This document shows positions 34,072 to 43,371 of a DNA stretch of 64,000 bases, piece after piece; positions within the stretch are counted from its first letter, which is position 1; each line of letters begins with the position of its first letter. The notes beneath the pieces are model-generated. The model saw nothing but the letters and a program-made list of their open reading frames with translations. It searched no databases and was not told where the DNA came from. Both the position numbers and the translations under genes were made by a program. This DNA comes from Telmatospirillum sp. J64-1 (GTDB taxonomy: Bacteria; Pseudomonadota; Alphaproteobacteria; Rhodospirillales; Magnetospirillaceae): the NCBI RefSeq assembly GCF_006980715.1, contig NZ_SBHN01000007.1, forward strand, positions 124,001-188,000. The letters are read 5' to 3'.

Positions 34072-34693
34072 GGCGGACCACCCTCACTTTCCATGATTTG
34101 AGCTTCTCCGGCAGGCGCTTTAGTACGAACCTAGCCAAAGCTTCTTCGTCTTCGCGACACGTCCTTCCCGGACTGATCGGCAGCAAGCCCGGCTGCAACT
34201 CTTTCGAGCGCGAATGTCTTGAACGGTTGCCTGTATACCACTTAGGCTGTACAAAAAGCCATACTGTATCTGCGGCATCAGTCCCATGAAGCCGCTAGCT
34301 TGTAAGACACCCAGAAGCGACTAGGCAGCCACTGAATTCCGTTGAACGAGGATTGACTGTGAGGAATGGACACCATCCGGGCGACGGGCGGCACCTCGTA
34401 TACGGAGACGGCAGCTTCACGAGTAATCTTGCAGCCGGCGGACCGTGTGCCGTCGCAGGCGGCCATCGCTATACCGGAACTAGTGGCCAAAAAAGATACG
34501 TTTCCAGCCGGAACACAAGGCTGGACGTTTCTCCAGTCCTGGTCAGCAAAAACTCACAGTCCAGTTGCAATGCGATTAAGACAATCATAACCGGGGCGTG
34601 TCACAGGCACCAACGCCAATCGTCCAAAACCGACCTCTTGACCAAGGCTGACTAGCTGTGTCGGCTGCTGGCACTGCTCAAGAAGAGGCGGGA
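34072..34693. other. Intergenic region before the RgpF-like gene
   Basis: A 622-base gap between divergent genes. It should contain promoters for the minus-strand export operon and for the plus-strand RgpF-like gene. Short open frames exist (for example 34366-34590 plus, 34278-34490 minus), but none has both a credible ribosome-binding site and protein-like composition. It may be decayed coding DNA; I cannot identify a parent gene. Confidence 0.45.
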
Positions 34694-35503
34694 ATGGCGA
34701 AGGTCGCATTTGTCGCGCATATCTACTATCCTGACCTTTGGGACGAGATGCTTCGCTACCTTATGAGGGTCAAGATACCTTTTGACCTTTATGTGACGGT
34801 TTCGGCGACAGCAGCACCCGGCACAGCAACCCGGATAAAGAGGGGCTGTCCGCAAGCGAACATTCATGTAGTCGAGAACAAGGGCCGTGATATCCTGCCC
34901 TTTGTTTCACTCTTGAACTCCGGCCTGTTCACGCAATACGAAGCCGTGTGCAAGATCCACACTAAAAAGAGCCTGCATTTGCTGGCCGGATCGTCCTGGC
35001 GACGCTATCTCCTATCTTCCCTTGTTGCAGGAAAACAAGGCATCCCAGAGGGGTTTCGTCTATTAGCTAACGATGATTCTATAGGTATTGTTTGTCCCCG
35101 AGGCTTTTGCCTGGACCATCGTGCCTGGGCAGCCAATCGGCAACGGGCCGCAACACTTGCCGCCTCACGTGGCCTTCCCATCGAAGGCATCCCTCTTGCC
35201 TTCCCGGCAGGATCGATGTTCTGGTTCCGGCCACGCGCTCTGGAATGGTTACGCTCTCTCGCACTCACACCGGAAGACTTCGAACCGGAAGCCGGGCAGT
35301 TGGACGGAACAACCGCTCATGCCGTGGAGCGCCTTCTCGGCATTTCAGCGGCTGCAGCAGGCCTGAAGACCGTCGAACTCCCTCGACAGTTCGGTCCTGG
35401 CTTATGGTCGCACTATTATTTGAAACTGCCGCGCCTCAGCCACCTGGAAGCCATCCTACGGCGAAAATTGACTAAATCTTTGCGATTCGGCCTTGAAAAA
35501 TAG
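34694..35503 (+). CDS. RgpF-like rhamnan synthesis protein
   Basis: A 269-aa protein resembling the rhamnan-synthesis F family. It opens AKVAFVAHIYYPDLWDEMLR, then PFDLYVTVSATAAPGT, the conserved VVENKGRDILPFVSLLN, and YEAVCKIHTKKSLHL, a strong family signature. After these come LANDDSIGIVCPRGF, FPAGSMFWFRPRALEWL and a C-terminal SHYYLKLPRL. ATG 34694 follows AGAGGCGG; the upstream in-frame ATG is unlikely. The family acts in rhamnose-rich polysaccharide assembly and often forms part of larger glycosyltransferases. This fits the rfb genes and the rhamnosyltransferase at 17472. Confidence 0.8.
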   Translation: MAKVAFVAHIYYPDLWDEMLRYLMRVKIPFDLYVTVSATAAPGTATRIKRGCPQANIHVVENKGRDILPFVSLLNSGLFTQYEAVCKIHTKKSLHLLAGSSWRRYLLSSLVAGKQGIPEGFRLLANDDSIGIVCPRGFCLDHRAWAANRQRAATLAASRGLPIEGIPLAFPAGSMFWFRPRALEWLRSLALTPEDFEPEAGQLDGTTAHAVERLLGISAAAAGLKTVELPRQFGPGLWSHYYLKLPRLSHLEAILRRKLTKSLRFGLEK

Positions 35504-35577
35504 AGCGGAAGCGGTGCCTGACACGCCTCCTTCGGAAAGCTATCCGGAATCAGGGATCTTCATCGGAATGGCACCGT

Positions 35578-35602
35578 CTTATATAGATTCGCTAATATAA
35601 GG
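35578..35602 (+). promoter_or_regulatory. AT-rich inverted repeat covering the coxG-like ribosome-binding site
   Basis: Arms CTTATAT (35578-35584) and ATATAAG (35595-35601) with a ten-base spacer. The right arm contains the AAG of the AAGGA ribosome-binding site, seven bases before the ATG at 35610. If formed in RNA it would partly hide the site; as DNA it could be an operator. It is reminiscent of the TCTTATATAAGA palindrome before suyA. Confidence 0.4.
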
Positions 35603-35609
35603 ACACATC

Positions 35610-36569
35610 ATGCAGACTACTCTAAACCCTGCCAGTACTCAGGATGAGGTGCTATCAGGCGAGCGCTTTTTTCCGGTCGAACAACAAATCCTGTGGCACA
35701 AGCTTCAGGATCCCGCAGTCATAAAAGCGGTTGTTCCAGGATGCCGCTCAGCCGCGAAATGTGGCGACGAGGCTTTCGAAGTAATTATTTCGGTACCGAT
35801 CGGACCGTTCTCGAAGGAAGTAAAGGGCACCTTCAACATCAAGACTGTTGAAGCCCCTAAGCAAATGATCGTAGAGGCAACTGCATCCTGGGGCATCGCC
35901 GGCACTGCAAAAGGGAGCATCGATGTCTATCTCACCCCATTGCGGGACGGCACACTTGTCCGCTATAGCTGCCAGCTTACCTTGACAGGACCTATGGCGC
36001 TGTACAAACTTCGTCGTGGTCGGCCTGTGTTGCAGAAGCTCTTAGACACGGCAGCAGGACAGCTCGAAGTTTTTCTTGGCAATGAGGGTCGCAGTCCGGT
36101 GGGGCCGGCGGCTGGTGCAAGGCCCCTTGGACCCGAAACTGCTAAATTCGTTCTCCCAAAGCAGGGACAGCGTATAGCTGAACCTCATCAAACCTCTCCC
36201 ATCCTCGGCAGCATAGGTGGGGCGGGAGCGACCCGGGTCGATAAGAAGATTGACGGCTTCTCCGTCTCCGATAGACAGCGGAATGCAGACCAAACAAAAT
36301 TCACTCCGCACCAACCAACCATGCTCTCTCGGCAGTCGGCAGAAGCTGAGCCTAGCGAATCGGGACCGGTGGCGGTAGCATCGCCAGCCGCTGTTGCCCC
36401 CGCTTCTACCACTGTGGACACGGCTACCCCGCAGCTGGTACCGGCGAGTGCAGTCACGATCCTTGAACCGCAGAAGTCTCTCGGCGTCGGCTGGATGCTG
36501 ATCGGCGTCCTGGTGGGTTGCGGCACCACGACAGTGGGCTTCCTGCTCGCGCTCTTAGCTTTGCGCTGA
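35610..36569 (+). CDS. CoxG-like SRPBCC protein with C-terminal membrane anchor
   Basis: A 319-aa protein. Residues 20-160 form a CoxG (carbon monoxide dehydrogenase subunit G) domain: QQILWHKLQDPAVIKAVVPG, GPFSKEVKGTFNIKTVEAPK, ATASWGIAGTAKGSIDVYL, LTLTGPMALYKLRRGRPVLQ. Residues about 165-285 are a low-complexity linker (SPAAVAPASTTVDTATPQL), and residues about 292-315 one membrane helix (GVGWMLIGVLVGCGTTTVGF). Bona fide CoxG proteins bind a hydrophobic ligand and tether CO dehydrogenase to the membrane. No coxMSL or maturation genes are present here. In this capsule locus it may bind a lipid carrier or quinone, but that is speculation. It follows the RgpF-like gene on the same strand. Confidence 0.82.
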   Translation: MQTTLNPASTQDEVLSGERFFPVEQQILWHKLQDPAVIKAVVPGCRSAAKCGDEAFEVIISVPIGPFSKEVKGTFNIKTVEAPKQMIVEATASWGIAGTAKGSIDVYLTPLRDGTLVRYSCQLTLTGPMALYKLRRGRPVLQKLLDTAAGQLEVFLGNEGRSPVGPAAGARPLGPETAKFVLPKQGQRIAEPHQTSPILGSIGGAGATRVDKKIDGFSVSDRQRNADQTKFTPHQPTMLSRQSAEAEPSESGPVAVASPAAVAPASTTVDTATPQLVPASAVTILEPQKSLGVGWMLIGVLVGCGTTTVGFLLALLALR

Positions 36570-37360
36570 AACATTCATCAATCCGGCGGCTTGCAGAAGG
36601 ACTGCGCTTGGCATCGGAAAACCGTGGCAGGTATTGCAACGGAAGCCTGCCAAGCGCGGTCGTAGCCGCGGTACCGTCTATGGGTCTAGGGGCAGGAGCG
36701 CAAAAGTCTGCGTAATTGCAGAGGGGTGTAAGCTCACGGCCAGAGACATGAGTTGCGAATGATCCCGGGCCTGATCGATTATCTGGCGGATGTACCGGGA
36801 TAAGATTTTGGTGACAGAGGCTTCGCTTTCAGTGCCTTGCTCACTGATCTGGGATATAGATCTCCGTCCGATCACCCCGCCCAAACGCCCGATACGCCAA
36901 CCACCTGCCCTGATCTGACCGTATCTCTGTAAGCATTCCCCTGAGAACCTCGGGGCACACTTGGCGCGCCATCACCACCCGTTGCAAGACAGCTACCAAG
37001 CTGGCCAAACAAATCCTTTGCTTCGCCGCCGCTGTTGATTGGCTCAAGATCACAGCCTCTCGTCTACCCCTGGCTGTCATTGCAGACAGCCTTCCGTTCC
37101 CCTGCAAGAAAACACACGGATACGCCGGACAGCCTAGAAGCGGAGGAGGAAATCTCTAAAAGAGAATCGCCTCCACCTGTCCGTTTCTTGTCTCATCCTG
37201 ATAGGCCCTCCGCAAGAAAACGGCGGAACCTTTCCCGAGGCGCACAATCCAAAAGCATATGGTGGACGCGTACATAGGAAATAACGAAGACACCACAAGA
37301 TAAATCAACTACCTCACCATTACAGGTGAACACTCTCTGATCCCCCGCCATCTGCTGGGG
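36570..37360. other. Long non-coding gap before the serine protease gene
   Basis: A 791-base gap, the longest in the window. The open frames here (36678-36884 and 36841-37107 minus, 37035-37277 plus) lack convincing ribosome-binding sites and I recognise none of the products. No terminator with a T-run, tRNA, IS end or repeat array was found. It may hold the protease promoter near 37260-37350, where AT content rises, and otherwise looks like decayed DNA. Confidence 0.45.
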
Positions 37361-38101
37361 ATGATGTCTCATCTAAGAATGCTTTGCCTTATTTTGGCAC
37401 TCATACCTGGGGCTTGCGTAACGCCCTATAGCGACCTCCCCGGCACGCCGCTGGCGGAGATGGAAGAAAACTATCTCAGCGTCTTTACCGGCATCCCCGG
37501 TTTCCTGGGTGCCACCGGCTCCGCTGTCATCATTGCCGACGGTTTGGCCGTGACCAATGCCCATGTCGCAGAGGTGACCGGTGGCCTTCATGGCATTACG
37601 GCGTCCGGAAAAATGGTCGGAATCGAAGTGCTGGCGGTCAGCGAGCATATGGATCTTGCCTTGCTCAAAGTACCGCCAGGCTTGGGCCGCCCAGTGAGCA
37701 TCGCCAAGCCCCTCCAGGCGGAAGCGGCTTGGGCCATGGGAACGACCAATGGTTTGGTAGCGCCTGTCAGCCAAGGAAAAATTCTTAATCCCCAAGCATG
37801 GTCTTGCGCCCGGGCCAATGCCTGTGCGGAGCATCAGCGCCAGAACGGCCTGATGTTCGAAGGGGGCGGTGGCGGCGGCTATTCGGGAGGTCCTGTCGTC
37901 AATGCACAGGGAGCGTGGCTGGGCCTGGTACAAGGCATCTATACGGAATTACGCGATGCGGAGGGGAATTCCCTTCCCACCAATACTCCTATTCTGTTCG
38001 CCTATCACGCCCAAGACGTGCTGGCAGAGGTACAGTCTCTCCTCGCCCAGCATGAAGCTGACATGCCCTCCCTACTCGCCGTGTTACCGCCGCAAGAGTG
38101 A
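37361..38101 (+). CDS. Lipoprotein trypsin-like serine protease
   Basis: A 246-aa predicted lipoprotein. The signal ends in the lipobox LIPGAC with Cys19. The protease core has the complete triad: His68 in VTNAHVAEV, Asp98 in EHMDLALLK and Ser175 in GGGYSGGPVVN. The pattern is that of the trypsin-2/V8-like family (DegP-like fold without a PDZ domain). A five-Gly run precedes the Ser loop, and the Cys pair in CARANAC could form a disulfide. It would act in the periplasm or at the outer membrane. Its stop lies six bases from that of convergent yjbH, so it probably serves the polysaccharide envelope machinery, for example in quality control; that role is inferred. Confidence 0.82.
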   Translation: MMSHLRMLCLILALIPGACVTPYSDLPGTPLAEMEENYLSVFTGIPGFLGATGSAVIIADGLAVTNAHVAEVTGGLHGITASGKMVGIEVLAVSEHMDLALLKVPPGLGRPVSIAKPLQAEAAWAMGTTNGLVAPVSQGKILNPQAWSCARANACAEHQRQNGLMFEGGGGGGYSGGPVVNAQGAWLGLVQGIYTELRDAEGNSLPTNTPILFAYHAQDVLAEVQSLLAQHEADMPSLLAVLPPQE

Positions 38102-38107
38102 GGAAAA

Positions 38108-40579
38108 CTATTTCCACATCTCCCGCCAACCATCCTGCTCCACCCGCCCGCTGGAAGTAACCTCGCCATAAAGCGGTCGAGGAATGGCTACCTTGGCCCC
38201 CCCATCACGCGTCAACGGCGCAAAAGCGAAACCAACCCGCCCTTTGCTGGGCGTCGTTGAGAAGAGGTCGAAGGGAATGTTGATGTAGAACCCTTTGTCG
38301 AAGGCGCCTTCACCGAACTGTTCGGCAGAAACATCGGTCTTGGTTGCCCATGCCCCAACCGTCACGCCATTGGCGAATTCTCGCCCGACTTGCAAGGTCG
38401 CACCCACATCTCCTGCGAGATAACGGCCCGCGCTCACGCTCGTGAAGAGATCATAGAAGGGCAGCTGGTGATAATATGTCAGATGCCCTGTCGTGACCTG
38501 ATAATCCTTGAAACCAAGCAACCCGTCGAAATCTCGCTGTACCACGTGATTGAGGTCCAACCCCAGCGCCCAGCGGGCTTGATGAGGACGGTAAAGGACC
38601 TCTCCACCGACACCGCCATACATCATCTCGAAAAGCCCGGCAGAAGCACGCCCATACCATTCCGGCGCAATTTGAAAAAGATAGTTTGCCGTCAAACTAT
38701 CAATCCAGAAGGCCGAGTCCTTAAGATATTCGTTGAGGTCCGTCCGGACACGAGGCAGCCCACTGGGCGCCTGATACTGCAGCCGATCAAAATTGTTGAC
38801 GATATCCGCTGCTACACGTCCTTGAATATTAAGACCTGGGGCCAGAGTGAGAGAGGAATCGAGAGCTCCATAGATTTGATAGAGATAGAAGCCGTCAGGC
38901 CCCCCAATGGTCTGACGCAATTGGGGCGACAACCCCCATTGCAGATCAGGATAACGGTTCGCCGGCATGACCCAGTCCTGGCCATCCGGAATTGAGGGCG
39001 CCTCGATATTGGTCCTCAACCATGTCTCATCGGCGCTTCCCTCATAATTCGCCGCTTTCTCCACATCGGTTCGAAGCAACGTGATCTGCGAGATGGGTAG
39101 GTTATCATTGACTTCTATGAGGCGCAGTTCCTCGACATATTCCGGCGCCTGGGCGGCGAGAACGCGTGCCGCGCGGCCAGCCGCCTTGGCAAGGTTGGCG
39201 TATAGCCCCTGGCTGTAAACCAATGTCGCCGTCTGGCCTTCGATCGCGAAACGTTCTCCTTTGAAGCCGTAATAATTCAGGATGCCAAAAATCTCGCTGG
39301 CCACGGTGGCCACATCCTTTTCAGCCGTACCTTCCGGCACCTGGAGCCCTCCCAGTCCCGCAGCCTGAATCAGTTCGGCGGTATCGAAACGCCCCATCTC
39401 CTGTTCCCCGGACAGGACAATCACCTCCTCCACACCACCGGCATCGGGGAGACGAGCCACCGCCAAGGCGGCACGGGCATATTGCCCTGCACTTGCCGGA
39501 GACGCCGTAGGAACCAAGTGCAGCCGAGCAACCGGAGGCGACACCTCCAGGGATTGCACGCCCAACCCCTCAGACTCGATGGCCGCATAGACACGCTCGG
39601 TTGCCATAGCAATGCCGCGCTGATCAACTCCAAACGAGGATGGCTCGGCCGGCCGCTCTCGCCTGCGCGGTGTTACCGGCAGCGGCGGCTTTTCATTGAT
39701 ATTCGGCACGCCCATGTCGCTGTTGAAATTGGTGCGCAGCATGCCGCGCAGCATGACCTCATTTCCACGCTCATAGGCCAAGCTTAAGTCCAACCAGCGC
39801 AAGGCACGATAGCTTGCCCCAAAATTCAGCGGCGAACTGACCGGGAATTGGTTCCCGTGAGCTTCCTCTTGATAATTGTTGCCGTCATATTCGGCCATCA
39901 GCCGCAATCCTTCGACCGGCGTATGCCATTCGATGCCGCCGAAGAAAGCTGCGCGGGGACCGCTGAAAAAAGACCCAAGCCCTAGCGTTCCGGTTTCGGA
40001 AATTGTTGACGCTTCACCGGTTCGGTTCCCGAATCGGTCCGACAGATAGGTCAACGGATTTCTAATATGCCCGCGTGTACCGGCATTGCCCCAGGCCATG
40101 CCCAGCGTAAAATCGAAGTCATAATATCGTCGGCTTGCGGCAATATATTCCGACCCGAACAGGCTCGTGCCGCCAATATCACGGAAACCAACGGAGATTT
40201 CCGGGAGATATGGCCCTTCCTCGACCAGGCGCAGCTTAAGATCGACACCTTTATCCTTATAGGTCTGATCCCCACTTAATTCGCGAGGGCCGTAAAGGAC
40301 ATTTGCAATATCGGTATAACGGAAAGTTCCCTGCAGCCAGGGCAGAAACTGGACCGTCAGAAAAATACGCGTATAGGGATCGGTATAGGACGATCCAAAT
40401 ACCATTTCCCCATCAGGGGCCATACGCCCTGAAGGCATCTGCAATAGCCCGGTCTGGCCGAAATCGTTGAATCCAGGCTCAAACGACAAGCGGCCTGTTT
40501 CCTGGGCACGGGCCTGCCCACCACTCAGTAGGCAGGCCACACATCCCAGCATGAGCGCACCCCTGACGCGCCGCATCAC
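38108..40579 (-). CDS. yjbH: YjbH-family outer-membrane polysaccharide protein
   Basis: An 823-aa secreted beta-rich protein (DUF940/YjbH, sometimes called Wzi-like). Signal peptide: residues 1-25 (MLGCVACLLSGGQARA). Mature start RLSFEPGFNDFGQTGLLQMP with SGRMAPDGEMVFGSSYTDPY and FLTVQFLPWLQGTFRYTDI is diagnostic of the family. A central soluble region is followed by a second porin-like half ending GEVTSSGRVEQDGWREMWK. In E. coli the yjbEFGH and gfc operons affect exopolysaccharide secretion. It lies 37 bases downstream of the SLBB export gene on the same strand. A diverged copy of its C-terminus lies at 14697-14894. Confidence 0.88.
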   Translation of the reverse strand: MMRRVRGALMLGCVACLLSGGQARAQETGRLSFEPGFNDFGQTGLLQMPSGRMAPDGEMVFGSSYTDPYTRIFLTVQFLPWLQGTFRYTDIANVLYGPRELSGDQTYKDKGVDLKLRLVEEGPYLPEISVGFRDIGGTSLFGSEYIAASRRYYDFDFTLGMAWGNAGTRGHIRNPLTYLSDRFGNRTGEASTISETGTLGLGSFFSGPRAAFFGGIEWHTPVEGLRLMAEYDGNNYQEEAHGNQFPVSSPLNFGASYRALRWLDLSLAYERGNEVMLRGMLRTNFNSDMGVPNINEKPPLPVTPRRRERPAEPSSFGVDQRGIAMATERVYAAIESEGLGVQSLEVSPPVARLHLVPTASPASAGQYARAALAVARLPDAGGVEEVIVLSGEQEMGRFDTAELIQAAGLGGLQVPEGTAEKDVATVASEIFGILNYYGFKGERFAIEGQTATLVYSQGLYANLAKAAGRAARVLAAQAPEYVEELRLIEVNDNLPISQITLLRTDVEKAANYEGSADETWLRTNIEAPSIPDGQDWVMPANRYPDLQWGLSPQLRQTIGGPDGFYLYQIYGALDSSLTLAPGLNIQGRVAADIVNNFDRLQYQAPSGLPRVRTDLNEYLKDSAFWIDSLTANYLFQIAPEWYGRASAGLFEMMYGGVGGEVLYRPHQARWALGLDLNHVVQRDFDGLLGFKDYQVTTGHLTYYHQLPFYDLFTSVSAGRYLAGDVGATLQVGREFANGVTVGAWATKTDVSAEQFGEGAFDKGFYINIPFDLFSTTPSKGRVGFAFAPLTRDGGAKVAIPRPLYGEVTSSGRVEQDGWREMWK

Positions 40580-40616
40580 ATCACTGTCCTATCCTCGATC
40601 CCCAGGGGTACTGGCA

Positions 40617-43319
40617 TCACCGGGAAATAACCGCCAGCGATGCAGCTGAAATGGCCACTTGGCTCAGGACTTGAGTGATATCTCTCGTGAACGTCCAGAA
40701 ACTGAACGGTGCCGGATCACGCGGAACGATGATCGTGCTTCCCGGAGGTATCTGAACCGAGGAATAATTCCAGAAGGACAACGACAAAGGACGCGCCTCC
40801 CCCGAAGGCAGCAAGACGAAAATACGTCCTTCATCAGCCGCGCGGCGCAATCCGCCTGCATTGCGGATATAGACATCCGCTGTTTGCCCCGACCTGAATT
40901 GCTGGGCGCCGGGATGCAGCACCTCTCCCGCGACCGCCACATGATTGGGCCGTTTGGGAATGAAGAGAGTGTCCCCCGGCTCCACGACAGTGTCGAGTTC
41001 CGGGCGGACCTGCAACACGGCCGGATCGGCCTCGACCACGACTCTTCCCAGGGCCTGGGCTTCGCGCAGTGTCCGCACAGCCCCCTGCATGGAAGCAAGA
41101 GCTGCCTGCCGCTCCGGCGTCATCTGTCCGAGACTCAAGGCATCAATCATCGATGCCTCCAATTCGCGTGCGGCAGTCTGATAGCTTTCCTGCTCCTTCT
41201 GGCGGACATATTCGCGGGTGAAGACAGCCCCGATCGGGTAGGCTTGCTCCGTCAGACCTCCGGCTCGTGCGATCACATCGGACAAGCGCTCACCACGGCG
41301 GATCGTATAGACTCCCGGACGCCGCACTTCTCCCCGCAGCACCACCGGTCCATTGTCCCGGTCTGTGAAGCGCGGATTGACCCGCACCACATCGCCGGGC
41401 ATCAGCCTGACTTGCTGGGCCATCGGCCCCAGCGCATAGACCTCGCGCAGGGAATCGACGCCATCACCCCCATCGTCCGGGCCGAAACGGATTACTTCCA
41501 CATTGTTGAGGTCAGCTTCACGCGTCACCCCACCGGCGACCGTCACAACGGTGTCCAGTGCAACACCCGGCAAAACCGGGTAGGCCCCTGCCCGGGCGAT
41601 CATCCCCTGCACGCTTACCACGTGATCCAGCAGTAAAGGCAGGAGCATTGGATGGTTTTCAAAAACCTCGGGGCAATATTGCACATCCGCAATCGATGGT
41701 CTTTGCCCCGGAGCCAACACTTCTCGGGCATTGGCATAGCGGACAACCCCGCTGGCCGCGACGACGTTGGAGAGTTCGCGCAACCCTTTGCAGCTTTCTA
41801 AAGCTTGGACAACAGGATCTTCACTGATCGGCAACGAAGTCGGACGACCGTCGAGCAACTGCTCACCTGCAGCATCTGGATTATCCAACTGAACAGCCCC
41901 ACGCCCGAAAAGCGGTTGCTGGCCAGCCAAGACCGCTTGCACATCGGCCGAAGCAAGATAACGCACGTCCTCTCGACTGAGAATGATCACCTTGTCACGG
42001 CTAGACAGGGGCAGATCTTCATAACCGGCTCGAACTGCAGTCAGGTCTACCGGCTGATAACGCCGCATCAAGGTCAGCGGATCGGATGTTTCGACCACGG
42101 CAAAAGGCAAATAGGTATCAGGCAGCAAGAGATCATGCTCAGCGAGAAGACTCCGCAGGCTGACGATACGACCAAGATCCCTCATGCCCGGCCGGCTGAC
42201 ATTCCCCTCGACGCTGAAAAATCCGGCTTTTTCGGTGGTAGCACCTTGTAACATCAGGATATCACCGCCCGATAGACGGCCCTGCCCTGCGGCAAGTTCC
42301 TGAACCTGGTCGCCCCCTCCCTGGGTACTTGAAAGGCGCAGATGACGATACTGCCCCCCTGCCCGCAGCGGTCCTCCGGCCAGCGCCAAGGCCGCCTGAT
42401 GCTCAATCGTATTGCCGCTCAATTCATAGATGCCGGGACGCAGTACGTCACCAGTTACCGCAATCGTCTGCCCCAAAGACGGAACGGTGATCCGGTCACC
42501 GGCTCGCAACACAGTCGCATCGGCCCCTGGGCGACCGAGCAAAAGGTCGTAGAGATCAATGGTGATGACCTGTTGGTCGCGCAGCAGCTGCACACGACGA
42601 AGAGAGCCTGTCTTCTTGACCCCTCCGGCCGTCAGCAGAGCATCCAGCACAGTGGAGAGACCGGAAACCGTCTGCGGCCCAGGTACGACAACCTCGCCAG
42701 CAACGACTACGGAGATTTGGCGTACGGCACCAAGAGAAACAAAGACATTCGTTTGAATAAAATTGGCTGCAACCTGAGCTTCCAGATCAGCCCGGAAATC
42801 ATCGAACCGACGTCCAGCTGCAGGAATGGGAGGCAAATCAGGAAGAACCAAGCGCCCTTCCCGGTCGATCCGCGACCGATAAGTGACATTCCGCTGCCCC
42901 CGCAGCGTAGCCACTATCTCGTCACCGACACCCAGCCAGTAATCTTCAGCCCCAGCACCGACCGAACCCTGGCTGATAAAGGGCCGTAATAACTGATCGT
43001 AACCGAATTGCCTTAGATTCTCCTCCCCTGCCCGCTTGGCATAATCGACTTCAAGGCGCGTCGGCGCGGCCATCTCCTGAGACTGCTTGGTAAACCAATC
43101 GGCATCCGGCCCAAGCATCTGCGTTTGCGGCTGGGGTTGAGGTTGAGGCTCCAAGGCGCTCGGCACCTCCTGAACTTCGCCCTGCGATTGCATGCGCTGC
43201 TGAAGCTGATCTAAGATCGCATTTGGGACGGCGGGGGATTGCTGCGCCTGCCCCGCACCGATGGAAACTGAAAAACCCAAGGCGAAAACGACTAGAGCAG
43301 AAAATATTTTTTTTAACAC
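40617..43319 (-). CDS. Large SLBB-domain polysaccharide export protein (Wza/KpsD class)
   Basis: A 900-aa exported protein. Signal peptide: about residues 1-25 (ALVVFALGFSVSIGAGQAQ), no lipobox. After a Gln/Pro-rich linker comes the Poly_export domain (YWLGVGDEIVATLRGQRN, REGRLVLPDLPPIPAAGR, FIQTNVFVSLGAVRQISVVV), then several SLBB units: GEVVVPGPQTVSGLSTVLDA, GDVLRPGIYELSGNTIEHQA, GNVSRPGMRDLGRIVSLRSL, RGEVRRPGVYTIRRGERLSD and AGEVLHPGAQQFRSGQTADV. The C-terminus has a hydrophobic helix (FWTFTRDITQVLSQVAISAA). It is far longer than Wza (about 380) or KpsD (about 560). It probably forms the periplasm-spanning and outer-membrane conduit used by KpsEMT. Confidence 0.87.
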   Translation of the reverse strand: MLKKIFSALVVFALGFSVSIGAGQAQQSPAVPNAILDQLQQRMQSQGEVQEVPSALEPQPQPQPQTQMLGPDADWFTKQSQEMAAPTRLEVDYAKRAGEENLRQFGYDQLLRPFISQGSVGAGAEDYWLGVGDEIVATLRGQRNVTYRSRIDREGRLVLPDLPPIPAAGRRFDDFRADLEAQVAANFIQTNVFVSLGAVRQISVVVAGEVVVPGPQTVSGLSTVLDALLTAGGVKKTGSLRRVQLLRDQQVITIDLYDLLLGRPGADATVLRAGDRITVPSLGQTIAVTGDVLRPGIYELSGNTIEHQAALALAGGPLRAGGQYRHLRLSSTQGGGDQVQELAAGQGRLSGGDILMLQGATTEKAGFFSVEGNVSRPGMRDLGRIVSLRSLLAEHDLLLPDTYLPFAVVETSDPLTLMRRYQPVDLTAVRAGYEDLPLSSRDKVIILSREDVRYLASADVQAVLAGQQPLFGRGAVQLDNPDAAGEQLLDGRPTSLPISEDPVVQALESCKGLRELSNVVAASGVVRYANAREVLAPGQRPSIADVQYCPEVFENHPMLLPLLLDHVVSVQGMIARAGAYPVLPGVALDTVVTVAGGVTREADLNNVEVIRFGPDDGGDGVDSLREVYALGPMAQQVRLMPGDVVRVNPRFTDRDNGPVVLRGEVRRPGVYTIRRGERLSDVIARAGGLTEQAYPIGAVFTREYVRQKEQESYQTAARELEASMIDALSLGQMTPERQAALASMQGAVRTLREAQALGRVVVEADPAVLQVRPELDTVVEPGDTLFIPKRPNHVAVAGEVLHPGAQQFRSGQTADVYIRNAGGLRRAADEGRIFVLLPSGEARPLSLSFWNYSSVQIPPGSTIIVPRDPAPFSFWTFTRDITQVLSQVAISAASLAVISR

Positions 43320-43329
43320 GAGAACGACG

Positions 43330-43371
43330 CCCCCTTACTCGCAAGCCGGGCAGAGTATACGTAAGAGGGGG
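43330..43371. promoter_or_regulatory. Inverted repeat in the divergent SLBB/yjbF promoter
   Basis: Arms CCCCCTTAC (43330-43338) and GTAAGAGGGGG (43361-43371) fill most of the 69-base gap between the divergent SLBB and yjbF genes. With two genes starting within 70 bases, a shared binding site for one regulator is plausible. The two-base mismatch in arm length makes it imperfect. Confidence 0.4.

Noticed and set aside
34366-34590. 74-codon plus-strand frame in the gap before the RgpF-like gene
   Set aside because: GAGGA is too close to the ATG, composition is not convincing, and nothing recognisable is encoded.
36841-37107. Minus-strand frame (88 codons) in the long gap, considered as a transposase remnant
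   Set aside because: No DDE or HTH motif, no inverted-repeat ends and no target duplication were seen.
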